A stretch of 64,000 nucleotides of DNA, from NCBI GenBank assembly GCA_035274845.1, contig DATENU010000017.1, positions 62,001-126,000 of the forward strand, given 5' to 3'. The notes under the pieces are model-generated. The model searched no databases. It saw nothing but the letters and a program-made list of their open reading frames with translations, and had not been told where the DNA came from. The position numbers and the translations under genes were made by a program. Shown here piece by piece: positions 16,858-25,181 of the stretch. This DNA is from Chthoniobacterales bacterium (GTDB lineage Bacteria; Verrucomicrobiota; Verrucomicrobiia; Chthoniobacterales; UBA10450). Every line of letters starts with the position of its first letter. Within the stretch, counting starts at the first letter, position 1.

Positions 16858-16927
16858 CGGCCTGAGGGCAGGCCGGCTCCATCGGCCGGCTCGGCTTCTC
16901 CCGTGGAGACGGCCTGCCCTCAGGCCG
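16858..16927. repeat. Inverted repeat family C between divergent glyoxalase and ubiX genes
   Basis: Perfect 18-bp arms (CGGCCTGAGGGCAGGCCG and its reverse complement) at 16858-16875 and 16910-16927, separated by 34 bases. Each arm is itself nearly palindromic (CGGCCT...AGGCCG). The flanking genes diverge, so it is not a terminator; it looks like an interspersed repeat. Confidence 0.75.
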
Positions 16928-16974
16928 TTCTTCCCGCACTAGTGTTTCCCATCCGACTGTGATTGGTTAGGCGC

Positions 16975-17544
16975 ATGAAATTGGTCATTGCCGCCACCGG
17001 GGCCAGCGGCACGATTTATCTGCAGCGACTGCTTTCCCAGGTCGATTGCGCCGCGAACGAAGTCCACCTCGTCATGAGCGGTCATGCGAAACAGGTCGCG
17101 GCCCAGGAGGTCGAACGTCTCGTCATTCCAAAAGGCGTATCGGAGCACGGCGAGAACGATCTGAACGTCCCCTTCGTCAGTGGCTCGGCGCGTTTCGATG
17201 CCATGGTGATCGTCCCGTGCTCGATGGCGACACTCGGCCGCGTTGCGTCCGGTTGCAGTGACACCGCCCTGTTGCGGGCCGCGGATGTTTTCCTGAAAGA
17301 GCGCCGGAAACTGATTCTCGTGCCGCGCGAAACGCCCTGGAGCCTCGTCCACGCCCGCAATGTGGTGACGCTTCTCGAAGCGGGCGCCATTCTTTTGCCG
17401 GCCATTCCATCGTTCTACAGCCGGCCCAGTTCGGTCGAGGCTGTCGCCGATACGGTGGTCTGGAGGATCCTGGATCAACTCGGTTTGCCCAACCCGGCTG
17501 CCTATCGCTGGCGTGACGACAGCACGCCTCCTCCATCAAAGTGA
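16975..17544 (+). CDS. ubiX: Flavin prenyltransferase UbiX
   Basis: A 189-residue flavoprotein of the UbiX/Pad1 family, which builds the prenylated FMN cofactor used by UbiD-type decarboxylases. Signatures are VIAATGASGTIYLQRL at the N-terminus, the central VPCSMATLGRVASGCSDTALLRAADVFLKE, and RRKLILVPRETPWS. The ATG at 16975 starts exactly at the family N-terminus. The stop overlaps the next gene's GTG start (GTGA), so the acyltransferase is co-translated. No ubiD is present in the window; a role in quinone synthesis is inferred from the family. Confidence 0.93.
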   Translation: MKLVIAATGASGTIYLQRLLSQVDCAANEVHLVMSGHAKQVAAQEVERLVIPKGVSEHGENDLNVPFVSGSARFDAMVIVPCSMATLGRVASGCSDTALLRAADVFLKERRKLILVPRETPWSLVHARNVVTLLEAGAILLPAIPSFYSRPSSVEAVADTVVWRILDQLGLPNPAAYRWRDDSTPPPSK

Positions 17545-18185
17545 AGCTCGATAGCTGGAGCGCCCGGACGTTACTCACGTTCGGCTTCGGGTTATATCGT
17601 CTCTGGGCGCGCACTCTTCGTTTGCAGGTAGAGGATCCACACAACGTGATGGAATTCGTCCGAAACCACCCGGTCATCTTCGCCATTTGGCATAACCGCC
17701 TCCTGATGCTGCCGCGGGTATTTGATCCCTCCTTTCCGACCCGCCAAAGCTTCGGCCTGATTAGCGCAAGCCGGGACGGGGATCTGATTGCGAGTTTTAT
17801 TGAGCGCTCCGGCTATGGCACCATCCGCGGCTCCAGCTCACGCAAGGGCATGCTCGCGTTGCGCCAGCTGGTCGATACCCTTGCCGCCGGAAGCAATGTC
17901 TTGTTAACCCCGGACGGTCCGCGCGGACCGGTCTATGAGGCCAGCCAGGGTGTCGTTTTTCTCGCCCAGAAGAGCGGCGCATCCATCGTCCCGATCCACA
18001 TGGAATATTCGAGTTCCTGGCGGCTGAAGAGCTGGGACCGATTCGTGGTGCCGCGGCCGTTCGCGAAACTGCGGGCTATCTTCGGCGCGCCCATCCAGGT
18101 CGCTCCCCTGGCCGACCCGGCGCAGTTTGAGGCGGAGCGGCTCCGTTTGCAAAAGGCCATGATGAGCCTGGTGGAACAGGAATGA
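17541..18185 (+). CDS. Lysophospholipid acyltransferase-like protein (DUF374)
   Basis: A 214-residue protein beginning with GTG that overlaps ubiX by four bases. It carries the DUF374 pattern: IWHNRLLMLP, then SASRDGDLIASFIERSGYG with RGSSSRKG, and TPDGPRGPVYEASQG. These align with the acyltransferase fold used in lipid A and phospholipid synthesis, so a membrane-lipid acyl transfer role is likely although the substrate is unproven. It is followed by folD after 23 bp. Confidence 0.82.
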   Translation: MKLDSWSARTLLTFGFGLYRLWARTLRLQVEDPHNVMEFVRNHPVIFAIWHNRLLMLPRVFDPSFPTRQSFGLISASRDGDLIASFIERSGYGTIRGSSSRKGMLALRQLVDTLAAGSNVLLTPDGPRGPVYEASQGVVFLAQKSGASIVPIHMEYSSSWRLKSWDRFVVPRPFAKLRAIFGAPIQVAPLADPAQFEAERLRLQKAMMSLVEQE

Positions 18186-18208
18186 GTCTTCGGTAGAATT
18201 CTCGCTTT

Positions 18209-19093
18209 ATGTCACGACTCATTCAAGGCCGCGCGGTGGCCGAAAAAGTTTATGCGGAGCTGCGGGACGAAATCGGAGCGTTAAAAAAGCGCGGGGTGAC
18301 GCCCGGCCTGGCGGTGGTGCTGGTGGGCGATGACCCTGCGTCTCGCGCCTATGTCCGGTCGAAAGACAAGATGTGCCGCGATCTGGGACTCCACTCCGTG
18401 AAGCTCGAATTGCCCGCGGACACGACGCAGGAGCAATTGCTCGCCCGGGTGGAAGAGTTGAACCGCGATGCGGCAATTCACGGCATTCTGGTTCAATCGC
18501 CGCCGCCGAGGCAGATCGACGAAGCCGCCATCGTGCGGGCGCTTGATCCCACCAAGGACGTCGATGGATTTCATCCCATCAATGTCGCCAAGCTCGCGCT
18601 GGGAGATGACACGGGGTTTGTTCCGTGCACGCCCTTGGGTTGCCAACGTCTCTTGATCGAGAGTGGAATCGAAATTGCGGGCGCGCACGTGGTCGTTCTG
18701 GGGCGCAGCATGATCGTCGGAAAACCTTTGGCGCTATTGCTGATGCGGAAAGGCCAGGGCGGCGACGCAACTGTGACCGTTGTCCATTCGCGCAGCAAAC
18801 GGCTGGCCAACATCACGCGCTCGGCCGATATCCTGATTGCCGCCATTGGCCAGCCCGAATTTGTTCGGGCGGAACATGTCCGGGACGGCGCCGCCGTGAT
18901 CGACGTGGGAATTAATCGCGTGGACGACGCGACGACGGAGCGCGGTTATCGGCTCGTCGGCGACGTCGCTTTTGCCGAAGTGGCAGAGAAAGCTTCAGCG
19001 ATCACACCCGTTCCAGGTGGTGTCGGCCCGATGACGATCGCGATGTTGATGGCCAACACCGTTCGCGCCTGCCAGCAGCGCGTCGATTCGTAA
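18209..19093 (+). CDS. folD: Bifunctional methylenetetrahydrofolate dehydrogenase/cyclohydrolase FolD
   Basis: A 294-residue cytoplasmic enzyme interconverting 5,10-methylene- and 10-formyl-tetrahydrofolate with NADP. Family marks are [15 protein letters not shown] with its catalytic Lys, [14 protein letters not shown] (usual LPLP replaced by SPPP), the [12 protein letters not shown] segment, [18 protein letters not shown] in the Rossmann domain, and the C-terminal [16 protein letters not shown]. Length is normal. It is the last gene of the ubiX-acyltransferase-folD group; transcription then meets a convergent reductase gene. Confidence 0.95.
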   Translation: MSRLIQGRAVAEKVYAELRDEIGALKKRGVTPGLAVVLVGDDPASRAYVRSKDKMCRDLGLHSVKLELPADTTQEQLLARVEELNRDAAIHGILVQSPPPRQIDEAAIVRALDPTKDVDGFHPINVAKLALGDDTGFVPCTPLGCQRLLIESGIEIAGAHVVVLGRSMIVGKPLALLLMRKGQGGDATVTVVHSRSKRLANITRSADILIAAIGQPEFVRAEHVRDGAAVIDVGINRVDDATTERGYRLVGDVAFAEVAEKASAITPVPGGVGPMTIAMLMANTVRACQQRVDS

Positions 19094-19104
19094 CCGCCGA
19101 TCAA

Positions 19105-20217
19105 CTAAAACGGCGGTTTCAAACCGCCGCTCCTTGATGCCGGCCGGACGATCTTCGCGGTCAAAAGGCGCAACGCCCAAGGTTGAAAACGGACCAAAAA
19201 AAGAAATCCGGACGCAACTCGCGGCGATAACACGGCGGCTCGTGCCAGCTGATTAACCCAAAGCCGGCCCCGATAGAGCTGGGCATGCGCGGCGGAATAC
19301 GCCGTCGCGACGTCGGCCGCGTTCCCGCCCTGGGCTTGCAAAGCGATCGCCTTCGCCGCGAGCTCCCCAGAGGCGAGCGCGTAATAAATTCCCTCGCCCG
19401 TGAACGGTTCAACAACGCGCGCGGCATCTCCGACAAAGAACAAGGATGGCTGCGCGGGCGAAATCGGTTCGCGCGTCAACGGCGTGATCGTTCGCCAGGC
19501 GTGCTTTGCCGAGATGCCAAAGCGCTCTTCCGCCCAAGCGCGTAACGATGCGATCTGTTTCGGAATACTGACCAGACAGAGATTCAGCTGGCCTTCCCCC
19601 ACCGGCGCCTGACCGGAGTAACCTTCGGGCCGAAACTCCAGGACGACGCGGTCGCCGAAATCCGGTGGCAACGGCAGATGCGTCTGGAGAGCGACGCGTT
19701 CCTTTGCCGGCTTCGGGAGCAATCCGCAGAGACGCGCCACGGTCGAATTTCGGCCGTCGGCGGCGACAAGGGTGCGGGCCTTAATGGGCTGCTCGCCCGC
19801 TGAGATTTGCCAATACTCGGCCCGCGGATCGGGCGGCGTCAGCGTTGTAACGGTCGTCGATTCAAAAACCGTCGTGCCCAGCTCGCGCGCACGCTCGAGC
19901 AACAGATGATCGAGAAGACTGCGTTTGATCGCGATCTCCGCGTTCTCGTCCGTGGGCAGCGGAATACTGACGCGCCGGCCGCTGGTTCCTATGAAATCCA
20001 CCCGCGCCAGCTTCCCGTGCGGCAAAGTTCGAATCCGCTCAGCGACGTTGAGCCGGCGCAGGATTGGCCAGCACGCCGGATTCACACAATCGCCACAAAC
20101 TTTTTCCCGCGGAAATTTCTCGCGGTCGAAGACGGCGGTTCGCAGCCCTGCTGCTGCGCAAAACGCCGCGCAGCTGGAGCCAGCCGGCCCGCCGCCGACG
20201 ATCGCGACATCGAACAT
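19105..20217 (-). CDS. FAD-dependent oxidoreductase, geranylgeranyl-reductase-like
   Basis: A 370-residue flavoprotein with the N-terminal FAD motif VAIVGGGPAGSSCA, a CGD motif (EKVCGDCVNP) typical of the geranylgeranyl reductase group, and FVGDAARVVEPFTGEGI, the second FAD motif. Members reduce prenyl chains or halogenate/hydroxylate lipids; the substrate is unknown. The start MFDVAIVGGG at 20217 is preferred to one nine codons upstream. The last residues (ASRSGGLKPPF) and the stop codon are encoded by palindromic repeat B at 19107-19141, so the original C-terminus appears to have been replaced by repeat sequence. Confidence 0.85.
   Translation of the reverse strand: MFDVAIVGGGPAGSSCAAFCAAAGLRTAVFDREKFPREKVCGDCVNPACWPILRRLNVAERIRTLPHGKLARVDFIGTSGRRVSIPLPTDENAEIAIKRSLLDHLLLERARELGTTVFESTTVTTLTPPDPRAEYWQISAGEQPIKARTLVAADGRNSTVARLCGLLPKPAKERVALQTHLPLPPDFGDRVVLEFRPEGYSGQAPVGEGQLNLCLVSIPKQIASLRAWAEERFGISAKHAWRTITPLTREPISPAQPSLFFVGDAARVVEPFTGEGIYYALASGELAAKAIALQAQGGNAADVATAYSAAHAQLYRGRLWVNQLARAAVLSPRVASGFLFLVRFQPWALRLLTAKIVRPASRSGGLKPPF
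19107..19141. repeat. Palindromic repeat family B, copy 1, at the 3' end of the FAD reductase
   Basis: Contains CGGCGGTTT-C-AAACCGCCG, a perfect 9-bp stem (19111-19129), followed by CTCCTTG. It matches the two copies at 20249-20323. It is also the only sequence between folD and the end of the reductase, so it could work as a terminator. Confidence 0.8.
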
Positions 20218-20248
20218 GTGGCACAGTGGAGGAAAGCAGGACAAGCCT

Positions 20249-20323
20249 CAAGGAGCGGCGGTTTGAAACCGCCGACGAACGTCTGGTGGTGGACAAACGG
20301 CGGTTTCAAACCGCCGCTCCTTG
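20249..20323. repeat. Palindromic repeat family B, copies 2 and 3, as a long inverted repeat
   Basis: Two copies in opposite orientation give perfect 25-bp arms (20249-20273 and 20299-20323) around a 25-base loop. Each arm contains the GGCGGTTT/AAACCGCC palindrome and the CAAGGAG/CTCCTTG tail. The element sits between the divergent FAD reductase and uvrC starts, within 35 bp of both. Confidence 0.85.
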
Positions 20324-20357
20324 AAGCTCTCCTCGAATCCCGGCACACTTACCTGCC

Positions 20358-21914
20358 GTGCCGAAGGACGAAAAACCAGACCTGACCAAGAAGGTGCACG
20401 AGGTGCCGCACAAGCCCGGTGTGTACCTGATGCGCGATCGGTTTAATCGCGTCATCTACGTCGGCAAAGCGCGCGATCTCCGGAAACGGGTCGGCTCCTA
20501 TTTCATGCCCTCAAAGATCGCGCAAGCCGACATCAAGACGCGGGCCCTCCTCGACGCCGTCTGGGATTTCGAAACCCACACCGTCCAGAGCGAGCCCGAA
20601 TCGCTTCTCCTGGAAGGCAAGCTGATCAAGGAATACCGGCCCCGTTACAATATCTCGTTCCGCGACGACAAACGTTTTCTCGTCGTCAAAGTCGATCCCA
20701 CCGAGGAATGGCCGCGGTTCCGCCTGGCCCGTTTCAAGAAGGATGACGGGGCGCGCTACTTCGGCCCCTATGCGCACGCCGGAGCGCTGCGACAGACGTT
20801 GAATTTCATGCGCAAAAAATTCGGCGTGCTGACTTTCGGACGCGGCTCACCGACGGAACGCGAGTTGAAATCCGCGACGTATCAGGTCCCGACGCGCCTG
20901 AGCGATATCACCGCGGAACTTTATCGCGAGCGAGTTGCCCAGGCCTGTGATTTCCTTGAAGGGCACTCCCGCGAAATGATCACGGCGGTCGAAGAGGAAA
21001 TGGAGAAAGCCGCGGAGAAACTCGATTTCGAAAAGGCCGCGGAGCTCCGGAACATGCTCGAGGACTTGCGGCGGACGACGAAACCGATCCGCCGATTCAC
21101 GCGCCACAGTCTGCCCAGTTCGATCGACCCAGTGAGCGATGTCCAGACACTCGCCGATGCGTTGCAGCTCCCAGGGCTGCCGGTCGTCATGGAGTGCTTC
21201 GACATCTCGAACATCTCCACGACGCACGTCGTCGCTTCGATGGTCTGCTTCCGCAATGGCGTTCCGGATAAGGACAACTACCGGCGTTATCGAATCCGGA
21301 CGGTCGAAGGCCAGGACGATTTCGCGAGCATGGCCGAGGTCGTGCGGCGCCGGTATTCGCGCGTCCTGTTGGAAGCGCGGGATGCAAACCCCGACGCAGC
21401 CGAGTTTTCGCAGGAGAATCCCACAGAAGCGCTGGAACGCGCCCAAAGTACCAGTCAACCCGAGCGATTCGTCGCGGTCCGTCTGCCTGACCTGATCATT
21501 GTCGATGGCGGCAAGGGACAGCTCTCCTCGGCCTGCCGCGAATTGCAGCGGCTCGGTCTGCACGAGCTTCCGATCATCGGCCTGGCGAAGGAATACGAAG
21601 AAATCTATCGCCCCGGCCGTGCGCTGCCGCTGGTCCTGCCGCCGGATTCGGGCGCGTTGCGGTTGCTGCAACGGATTCGCGATGAGGCCCATCGCTTCGC
21701 GAATACGTATCACCAGCTCCTGATGAAAAAGCGCATCGGCGAAAGCATTCTCGACGATTGCCCAGGGGTGAGCCAAAACCGCAAAAATCTGCTCCTGCGA
21801 AAGTTTGGCTCGGTCAATCGCCTGCGCAAAGCGACGGTGGAACAGATCGCGGCGACGGAAGGGATCGGACCAAAGCTGGCGGAGGAGGTCCATCGATTCC
21901 TGCAACGTCATTGA
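20358..21914 (+). CDS. uvrC: Excinuclease ABC subunit C
   Basis: A 518-residue nuclease that makes both incisions in nucleotide-excision repair. The GIY-YIG domain is at the N-terminus (GVYLMRDRFNRVIYVGKARD), then the UVR motif that binds UvrB (EEEMEKAAEKLDFEKAAELR). The RNase H-like nuclease has MECFDISN, LPDLIIVDGGKGQLSSA and RDEAHRFANTYH, and a helix-hairpin-helix pair closes the protein. It is shorter than the usual 600 residues but no domain is missing. The GTG start at 20358 lies 35 bp after inverted repeat B. Confidence 0.94.
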   Translation: MPKDEKPDLTKKVHEVPHKPGVYLMRDRFNRVIYVGKARDLRKRVGSYFMPSKIAQADIKTRALLDAVWDFETHTVQSEPESLLLEGKLIKEYRPRYNISFRDDKRFLVVKVDPTEEWPRFRLARFKKDDGARYFGPYAHAGALRQTLNFMRKKFGVLTFGRGSPTERELKSATYQVPTRLSDITAELYRERVAQACDFLEGHSREMITAVEEEMEKAAEKLDFEKAAELRNMLEDLRRTTKPIRRFTRHSLPSSIDPVSDVQTLADALQLPGLPVVMECFDISNISTTHVVASMVCFRNGVPDKDNYRRYRIRTVEGQDDFASMAEVVRRRYSRVLLEARDANPDAAEFSQENPTEALERAQSTSQPERFVAVRLPDLIIVDGGKGQLSSACRELQRLGLHELPIIGLAKEYEEIYRPGRALPLVLPPDSGALRLLQRIRDEAHRFANTYHQLLMKKRIGESILDDCPGVSQNRKNLLLRKFGSVNRLRKATVEQIAATEGIGPKLAEEVHRFLQRH

Positions 21915-21930
21915 ACGTTAAGCAGCGAAC

Positions 21931-21962
21931 TTGTCATTGCGAGCGGAGTCGAGGAATCTCTC
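21931..21962. repeat. Palindromic repeat family A, copy 2, between uvrC and the PBP2 gene
   Basis: TTGTCATTGCGAGCGGAGTC followed by GAGGAATCTCTC is a shorter relative of the element inside the OGG1-like gene (3288-3326, opposite orientation). It ends five bases before the ATG assigned to PBP2. Confidence 0.65.
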
Positions 21963-21967
21963 AAGCT

Positions 21968-23920
21968 ATGAGGGGAGGAGTTCGAATTGGTGGCCCTTCG
22001 GGGAACCGGGTGAGTCGTTGCTGCCATCCGGCGGCCCTTCTGGTTCGCCTCGCTTTGGCTTTTGGCTTCGCTTCACTGGCGCTCTCTCAGACCCAACCGG
22101 AGAGCACTTCGCCGGCGCCTGGCCCAAATGCGTTCGAGGAGACCATTGTCCCAACCTTCGAGACGCAGACGCGAGCCCGCACCTACATTCTCGATATTCC
22201 AGCCCCTCGCGGTCTTATCACCGACCGCAACGGCACGCCGCTCGCGCAAAATCGGCTCAGCTACAATCTCGCGATCAGTTTTCCGACTCCGCTCGATTTT
22301 TCGGATCCTCAGCTGCTGGCCTTCGCGCACGAAAAAATTCAGGCTGCCGAAAAACTGCTCGGGCGATCCCTTAGGATCTCGGACGAGCTCATCAAGCGGC
22401 ATTATCGGAATCGCGGGATCCTTCCCATCGAGATCGCGCAAAACCTTTCCGCGAAGGAATTCGAAAGCGTCAACGACCGCTTACCGGCGGGCATGACGTT
22501 GCGCCCATATTACGTGCGCGTTTATCCGAATGGGAAAATCGCCGGGCAAATTGTCGGTTACAGCGGCAAGACCGGCCGAACTCCCGACGGAGTGATCGAC
22601 AATCACGAGGTGCTCTGGCCGGAAACTGAAGGCCGGGAGGGACTCGAACAGACTTTCAACCAGGTCCTGACCGGGAAGCACGGAGAATACAAAATCACGT
22701 TCGACAAAGACGGGCGCAAAACGTCGGAGAAGATTGTGACGCCGCCTGTGCCCGGGCACACCGTGGTGACGACGCTCGATTTGCATTTGCAGGAGCTGGC
22801 GGAGAAAGCCCTCGAAGCGAAAGCCAAGCGCGGGGCGATCGTCATCGTGAATCCCAACACGGGCGACATCCTCGCGATGGCGTCGTGGCCGACCTACGAT
22901 CCCAACGCATTCACTCCGACCATTTCGGCGGAGAAATTCAAGGCGCTGCAGGATGACCCCGATATTCCCCTCTTACCGCGGGCGTTTCGCTCCTCTTATC
23001 CTCCTGGGTCGACTTTCAAGGTCGCGGTGGGAATCGCCGCCCTCGAAAGCAAGACGGTCCAATCCAACGACGAATTTGACTGCGTGCCGGCCATGCAGAT
23101 CGGCAATCTCACCTTTCACAACTGGAAGAAAACAGAGCGCGGCCCCATGAATTTCGTCGAGGCCCTGACGGAATCGTGCGACACCTGGTTCTACCAGGTC
23201 GGAATCAAAACGGGCGCGGACCCGATCCTCGAATGGGCCCAAAGGCTTGGGTTCGGCGTGAAGTGCGGCATTCCGTTACGCGGAGAAGTGGAAGGCCGTG
23301 TGCCCGACGATCGATACATGAAGGCGACGCATGGACGGAAATTGCTCAACGGCGACATCGCCAATTTGTCCATTGGCCAGGGCGACACGCAGACCACCCC
23401 GCTCCAAATGGCGCAAGCGATGGGGGTGGTGGGCAACGGGGGAACCCTTTACCAGACCCGCCTCGTCCAACAGGTGCAAACCGTCGACAACGAGATCGTG
23501 ACGGCTTTCCAGGTCCGCGAGAAAAAGACGCTGGGTGCGTCGGCGGACACGATGGCGCAATTGAGAACCGGCATGATCAACGCGGTGAACGCCCCTGCCG
23601 GCACGGCTCATCAGGCAAGTCTGGAGAGTGTGGAGGTCGCCGGGAAAACCGGCACAGCGCAATGGGGACCGAAAAACAAGGAGCGCACCGCGGCCTGGTT
23701 TGCCGGCTTCGTGCCCGCGGAGAAACCGCAATATGCCTTTGCCGCTCTCTATGAAGGCGACGTGGGGAGCAAGGCCCACGGTGGATCGGCCGCCGCGCCC
23801 ATGATCGGGATGATTTTGAAGGACGTTTACCAGGAAAACGGGAAGAAGAAACGGCAGCCGGAACCCGACGACACCCGCGTCCGAAAAGCGCAGCCAGTGG
23901 AAGAAGACGAAGGGGACTAG
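21968..23920 (+). CDS. mrdA: Penicillin-binding protein 2 (peptidoglycan DD-transpeptidase)
   Basis: A 650-residue class B PBP that cross-links peptidoglycan during elongation. After a short N-terminus and one membrane helix (about residues 20-40) comes the dimerisation region with DIPAPRGLITDRNGTPLAQN. The transpeptidase domain has the nucleophile motif STFK (Ser348, Lys351), SCD in ESCDTWFYQ, and KTGT in VAGKTGTAQW. An Arg/Lys-rich tail ends it. The ATG at 21968 lies against repeat A, so the N-terminal 15 residues are uncertain; a GTG about 14 codons later is an alternative start. Confidence 0.92.
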   Translation: MRGGVRIGGPSGNRVSRCCHPAALLVRLALAFGFASLALSQTQPESTSPAPGPNAFEETIVPTFETQTRARTYILDIPAPRGLITDRNGTPLAQNRLSYNLAISFPTPLDFSDPQLLAFAHEKIQAAEKLLGRSLRISDELIKRHYRNRGILPIEIAQNLSAKEFESVNDRLPAGMTLRPYYVRVYPNGKIAGQIVGYSGKTGRTPDGVIDNHEVLWPETEGREGLEQTFNQVLTGKHGEYKITFDKDGRKTSEKIVTPPVPGHTVVTTLDLHLQELAEKALEAKAKRGAIVIVNPNTGDILAMASWPTYDPNAFTPTISAEKFKALQDDPDIPLLPRAFRSSYPPGSTFKVAVGIAALESKTVQSNDEFDCVPAMQIGNLTFHNWKKTERGPMNFVEALTESCDTWFYQVGIKTGADPILEWAQRLGFGVKCGIPLRGEVEGRVPDDRYMKATHGRKLLNGDIANLSIGQGDTQTTPLQMAQAMGVVGNGGTLYQTRLVQQVQTVDNEIVTAFQVREKKTLGASADTMAQLRTGMINAVNAPAGTAHQASLESVEVAGKTGTAQWGPKNKERTAAWFAGFVPAEKPQYAFAALYEGDVGSKAHGGSAAAPMIGMILKDVYQENGKKKRQPEPDDTRVRKAQPVEEDEGD

Positions 23921-23923
23921 ATT

Positions 23924-24004
23924 CTGTAGCCGTCGCCCTGTGGGCGACGCAGACGTTGAGAGGCGCCGTCGATGCTAGCGCTTCGCACAGCGAAGCGGCT
24001 ACAG
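23924..24004. repeat. Palindromic element filling the gap between convergent PBP2 and aldo/keto reductase genes
   Basis: It has 9-bp terminal inverted repeats (CTGTAGCCG...CGGCTACAG), an internal hairpin CGTCGCCC-TGT-GGGCGACG (23931-23949) and a second hairpin CGCTTCG-CACAG-CGAAGCG (23979-23997). It occupies nearly the whole intergenic space and may serve as a bidirectional terminator. Confidence 0.75.
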
Positions 24005-25042
24005 CTAGACAGCGGCCGTTTCCGCCAATTCCATCGTGCCTTTGTATTTCGGCTCTTCGCGCTCGACGCCGAAGTTTTCTTCGTAAAGCTCGGCGATTTT
24101 TCGCATCTCCTCGTCCGTCAACGGCGAAGTCTCGGGTGCCTTGGCGAACTCGATGAGCTGCGCTTCTTCGTAAATGTTTGGCAACGTCGAGGCGACGCGA
24201 TCGTCGGCCAGGAGCCATTGCAACGCGGCCTGGCCCAGAGTGCGGTCGGAGTTTTCCAGGAAGCGGAGGCGCTCGATTTTTTTCACGCCGTTCAGCAGCC
24301 AGCTGCGCGGACGGTGGCCGCGGTGATCACCGGGCGGGAACACGGTTTCGGCGGTGTATTTTCCCTCGAGCATCCCGGATGAGTGGGTCACGCGGATCAA
24401 GAACATCGTGTCCTTGCCCGCTTCAACCGCCGCCTCCTGCATGGCGCGCCCGGGATGTTGCTCGAGCAAATTGTAAATGTGCTGGACGCTGGTGATTTCC
24501 CGCTCGCGAATGCAATTCACGCCTTCGTAAAGCCACCCAATGGCGGGCCCGAGCGCGATGCCGTAATAACGGACCTTGCCGCTCGTTTTGAGTTTTTCGA
24601 GCGTAGTCCAGAGGGCATCGTCGGAGATCTGCTCCATCCGAATGTTGTGGAGCTGGAGTAAATCGATCCGGTCGGTCTTGAGGCGTTTCAGGGCGGCATC
24701 CGTCGCGCGCACGATCGCTTCCGGCGAGAAATCCTGCGGGATCTCGCGCTGCCCGCGGCCGCGCGACTCGCCATGGGTGACGAAATCGTAGCCGACCTTG
24801 GTCGCAATCGTGATCTCATCGCGCTGTTTCGGGAACGCTTTGGCGATGAGTTCTTCGCTGAGCCCGTTGCCGTAGGTATCGGCGGCGTCGAACAACGTCA
24901 TACCGAGATCAAACGCCTTGTGCATGAGTGCGATCGCCTCGCCTTCCGTGAATTGGCCCCACCAGCCGGTCGAAATCGTCCAGAGCCCGAAGCCGACTTC
25001 GCTGACGCGCAGGTCGGTGTTTTTGTAGGTGCGGTAGCGCAT
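24005..25042 (-). CDS. Aldo/keto reductase
   Basis: A 345-residue TIM-barrel oxidoreductase using NADPH. The catalytic tetrad is visible: Asp and Tyr in FDAADTYGNG, Lys in IATKVGYD, and His in DLLQLHNI. The ATG at 25042 gives the usual N-terminus MRYRTYKNTDLRVSEVGFG. A longer version would read 14 residues of a repeat region. The family reduces many aldehydes and ketones and the substrate here is unknown. Its upstream region is the 7-bp repeat element shared with the divergent CbiX gene. Confidence 0.9.
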   Translation of the reverse strand: MRYRTYKNTDLRVSEVGFGLWTISTGWWGQFTEGEAIALMHKAFDLGMTLFDAADTYGNGLSEELIAKAFPKQRDEITIATKVGYDFVTHGESRGRGQREIPQDFSPEAIVRATDAALKRLKTDRIDLLQLHNIRMEQISDDALWTTLEKLKTSGKVRYYGIALGPAIGWLYEGVNCIREREITSVQHIYNLLEQHPGRAMQEAAVEAGKDTMFLIRVTHSSGMLEGKYTAETVFPPGDHRGHRPRSWLLNGVKKIERLRFLENSDRTLGQAALQWLLADDRVASTLPNIYEEAQLIEFAKAPETSPLTDEEMRKIAELYEENFGVEREEPKYKGTMELAETAAV

Positions 25043-25054
25043 TGAGAAGAGATT

Positions 25055-25172
25055 AACGTCCAACGTCCAACGTTCAACATCCAACGTTCAACATCCAACG
25101 TTCAACGACCTGGGGCTCCGCGCTTTTTCTGAAATTCGACGTTGGACGTTGAACGTTGGACGTTGAACGTTT
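25055..25172. repeat. Inverted arms of 7-bp tandem repeats between aldo/keto reductase and CbiX genes
   Basis: The left arm (25055-25110) is eight successive 7-mers: AACGTCC twice, then AACGTTC and AACATCC alternating, ending AACGACC. The right arm (25138-25172) is five 7-mers of GACGTTG/AACGTTG type, the reverse complement of the left unit. The 27-base centre is unrelated. The right arm ends 9 bases before the CbiX ATG. Confidence 0.9.
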
Positions 25173-25181
25173 CTTCCTCTC

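Noticed and set aside
25055-25172. CRISPR array
   Set aside because: The repeat units are 7 bp, continuous and without spacers; no cas genes are nearby.
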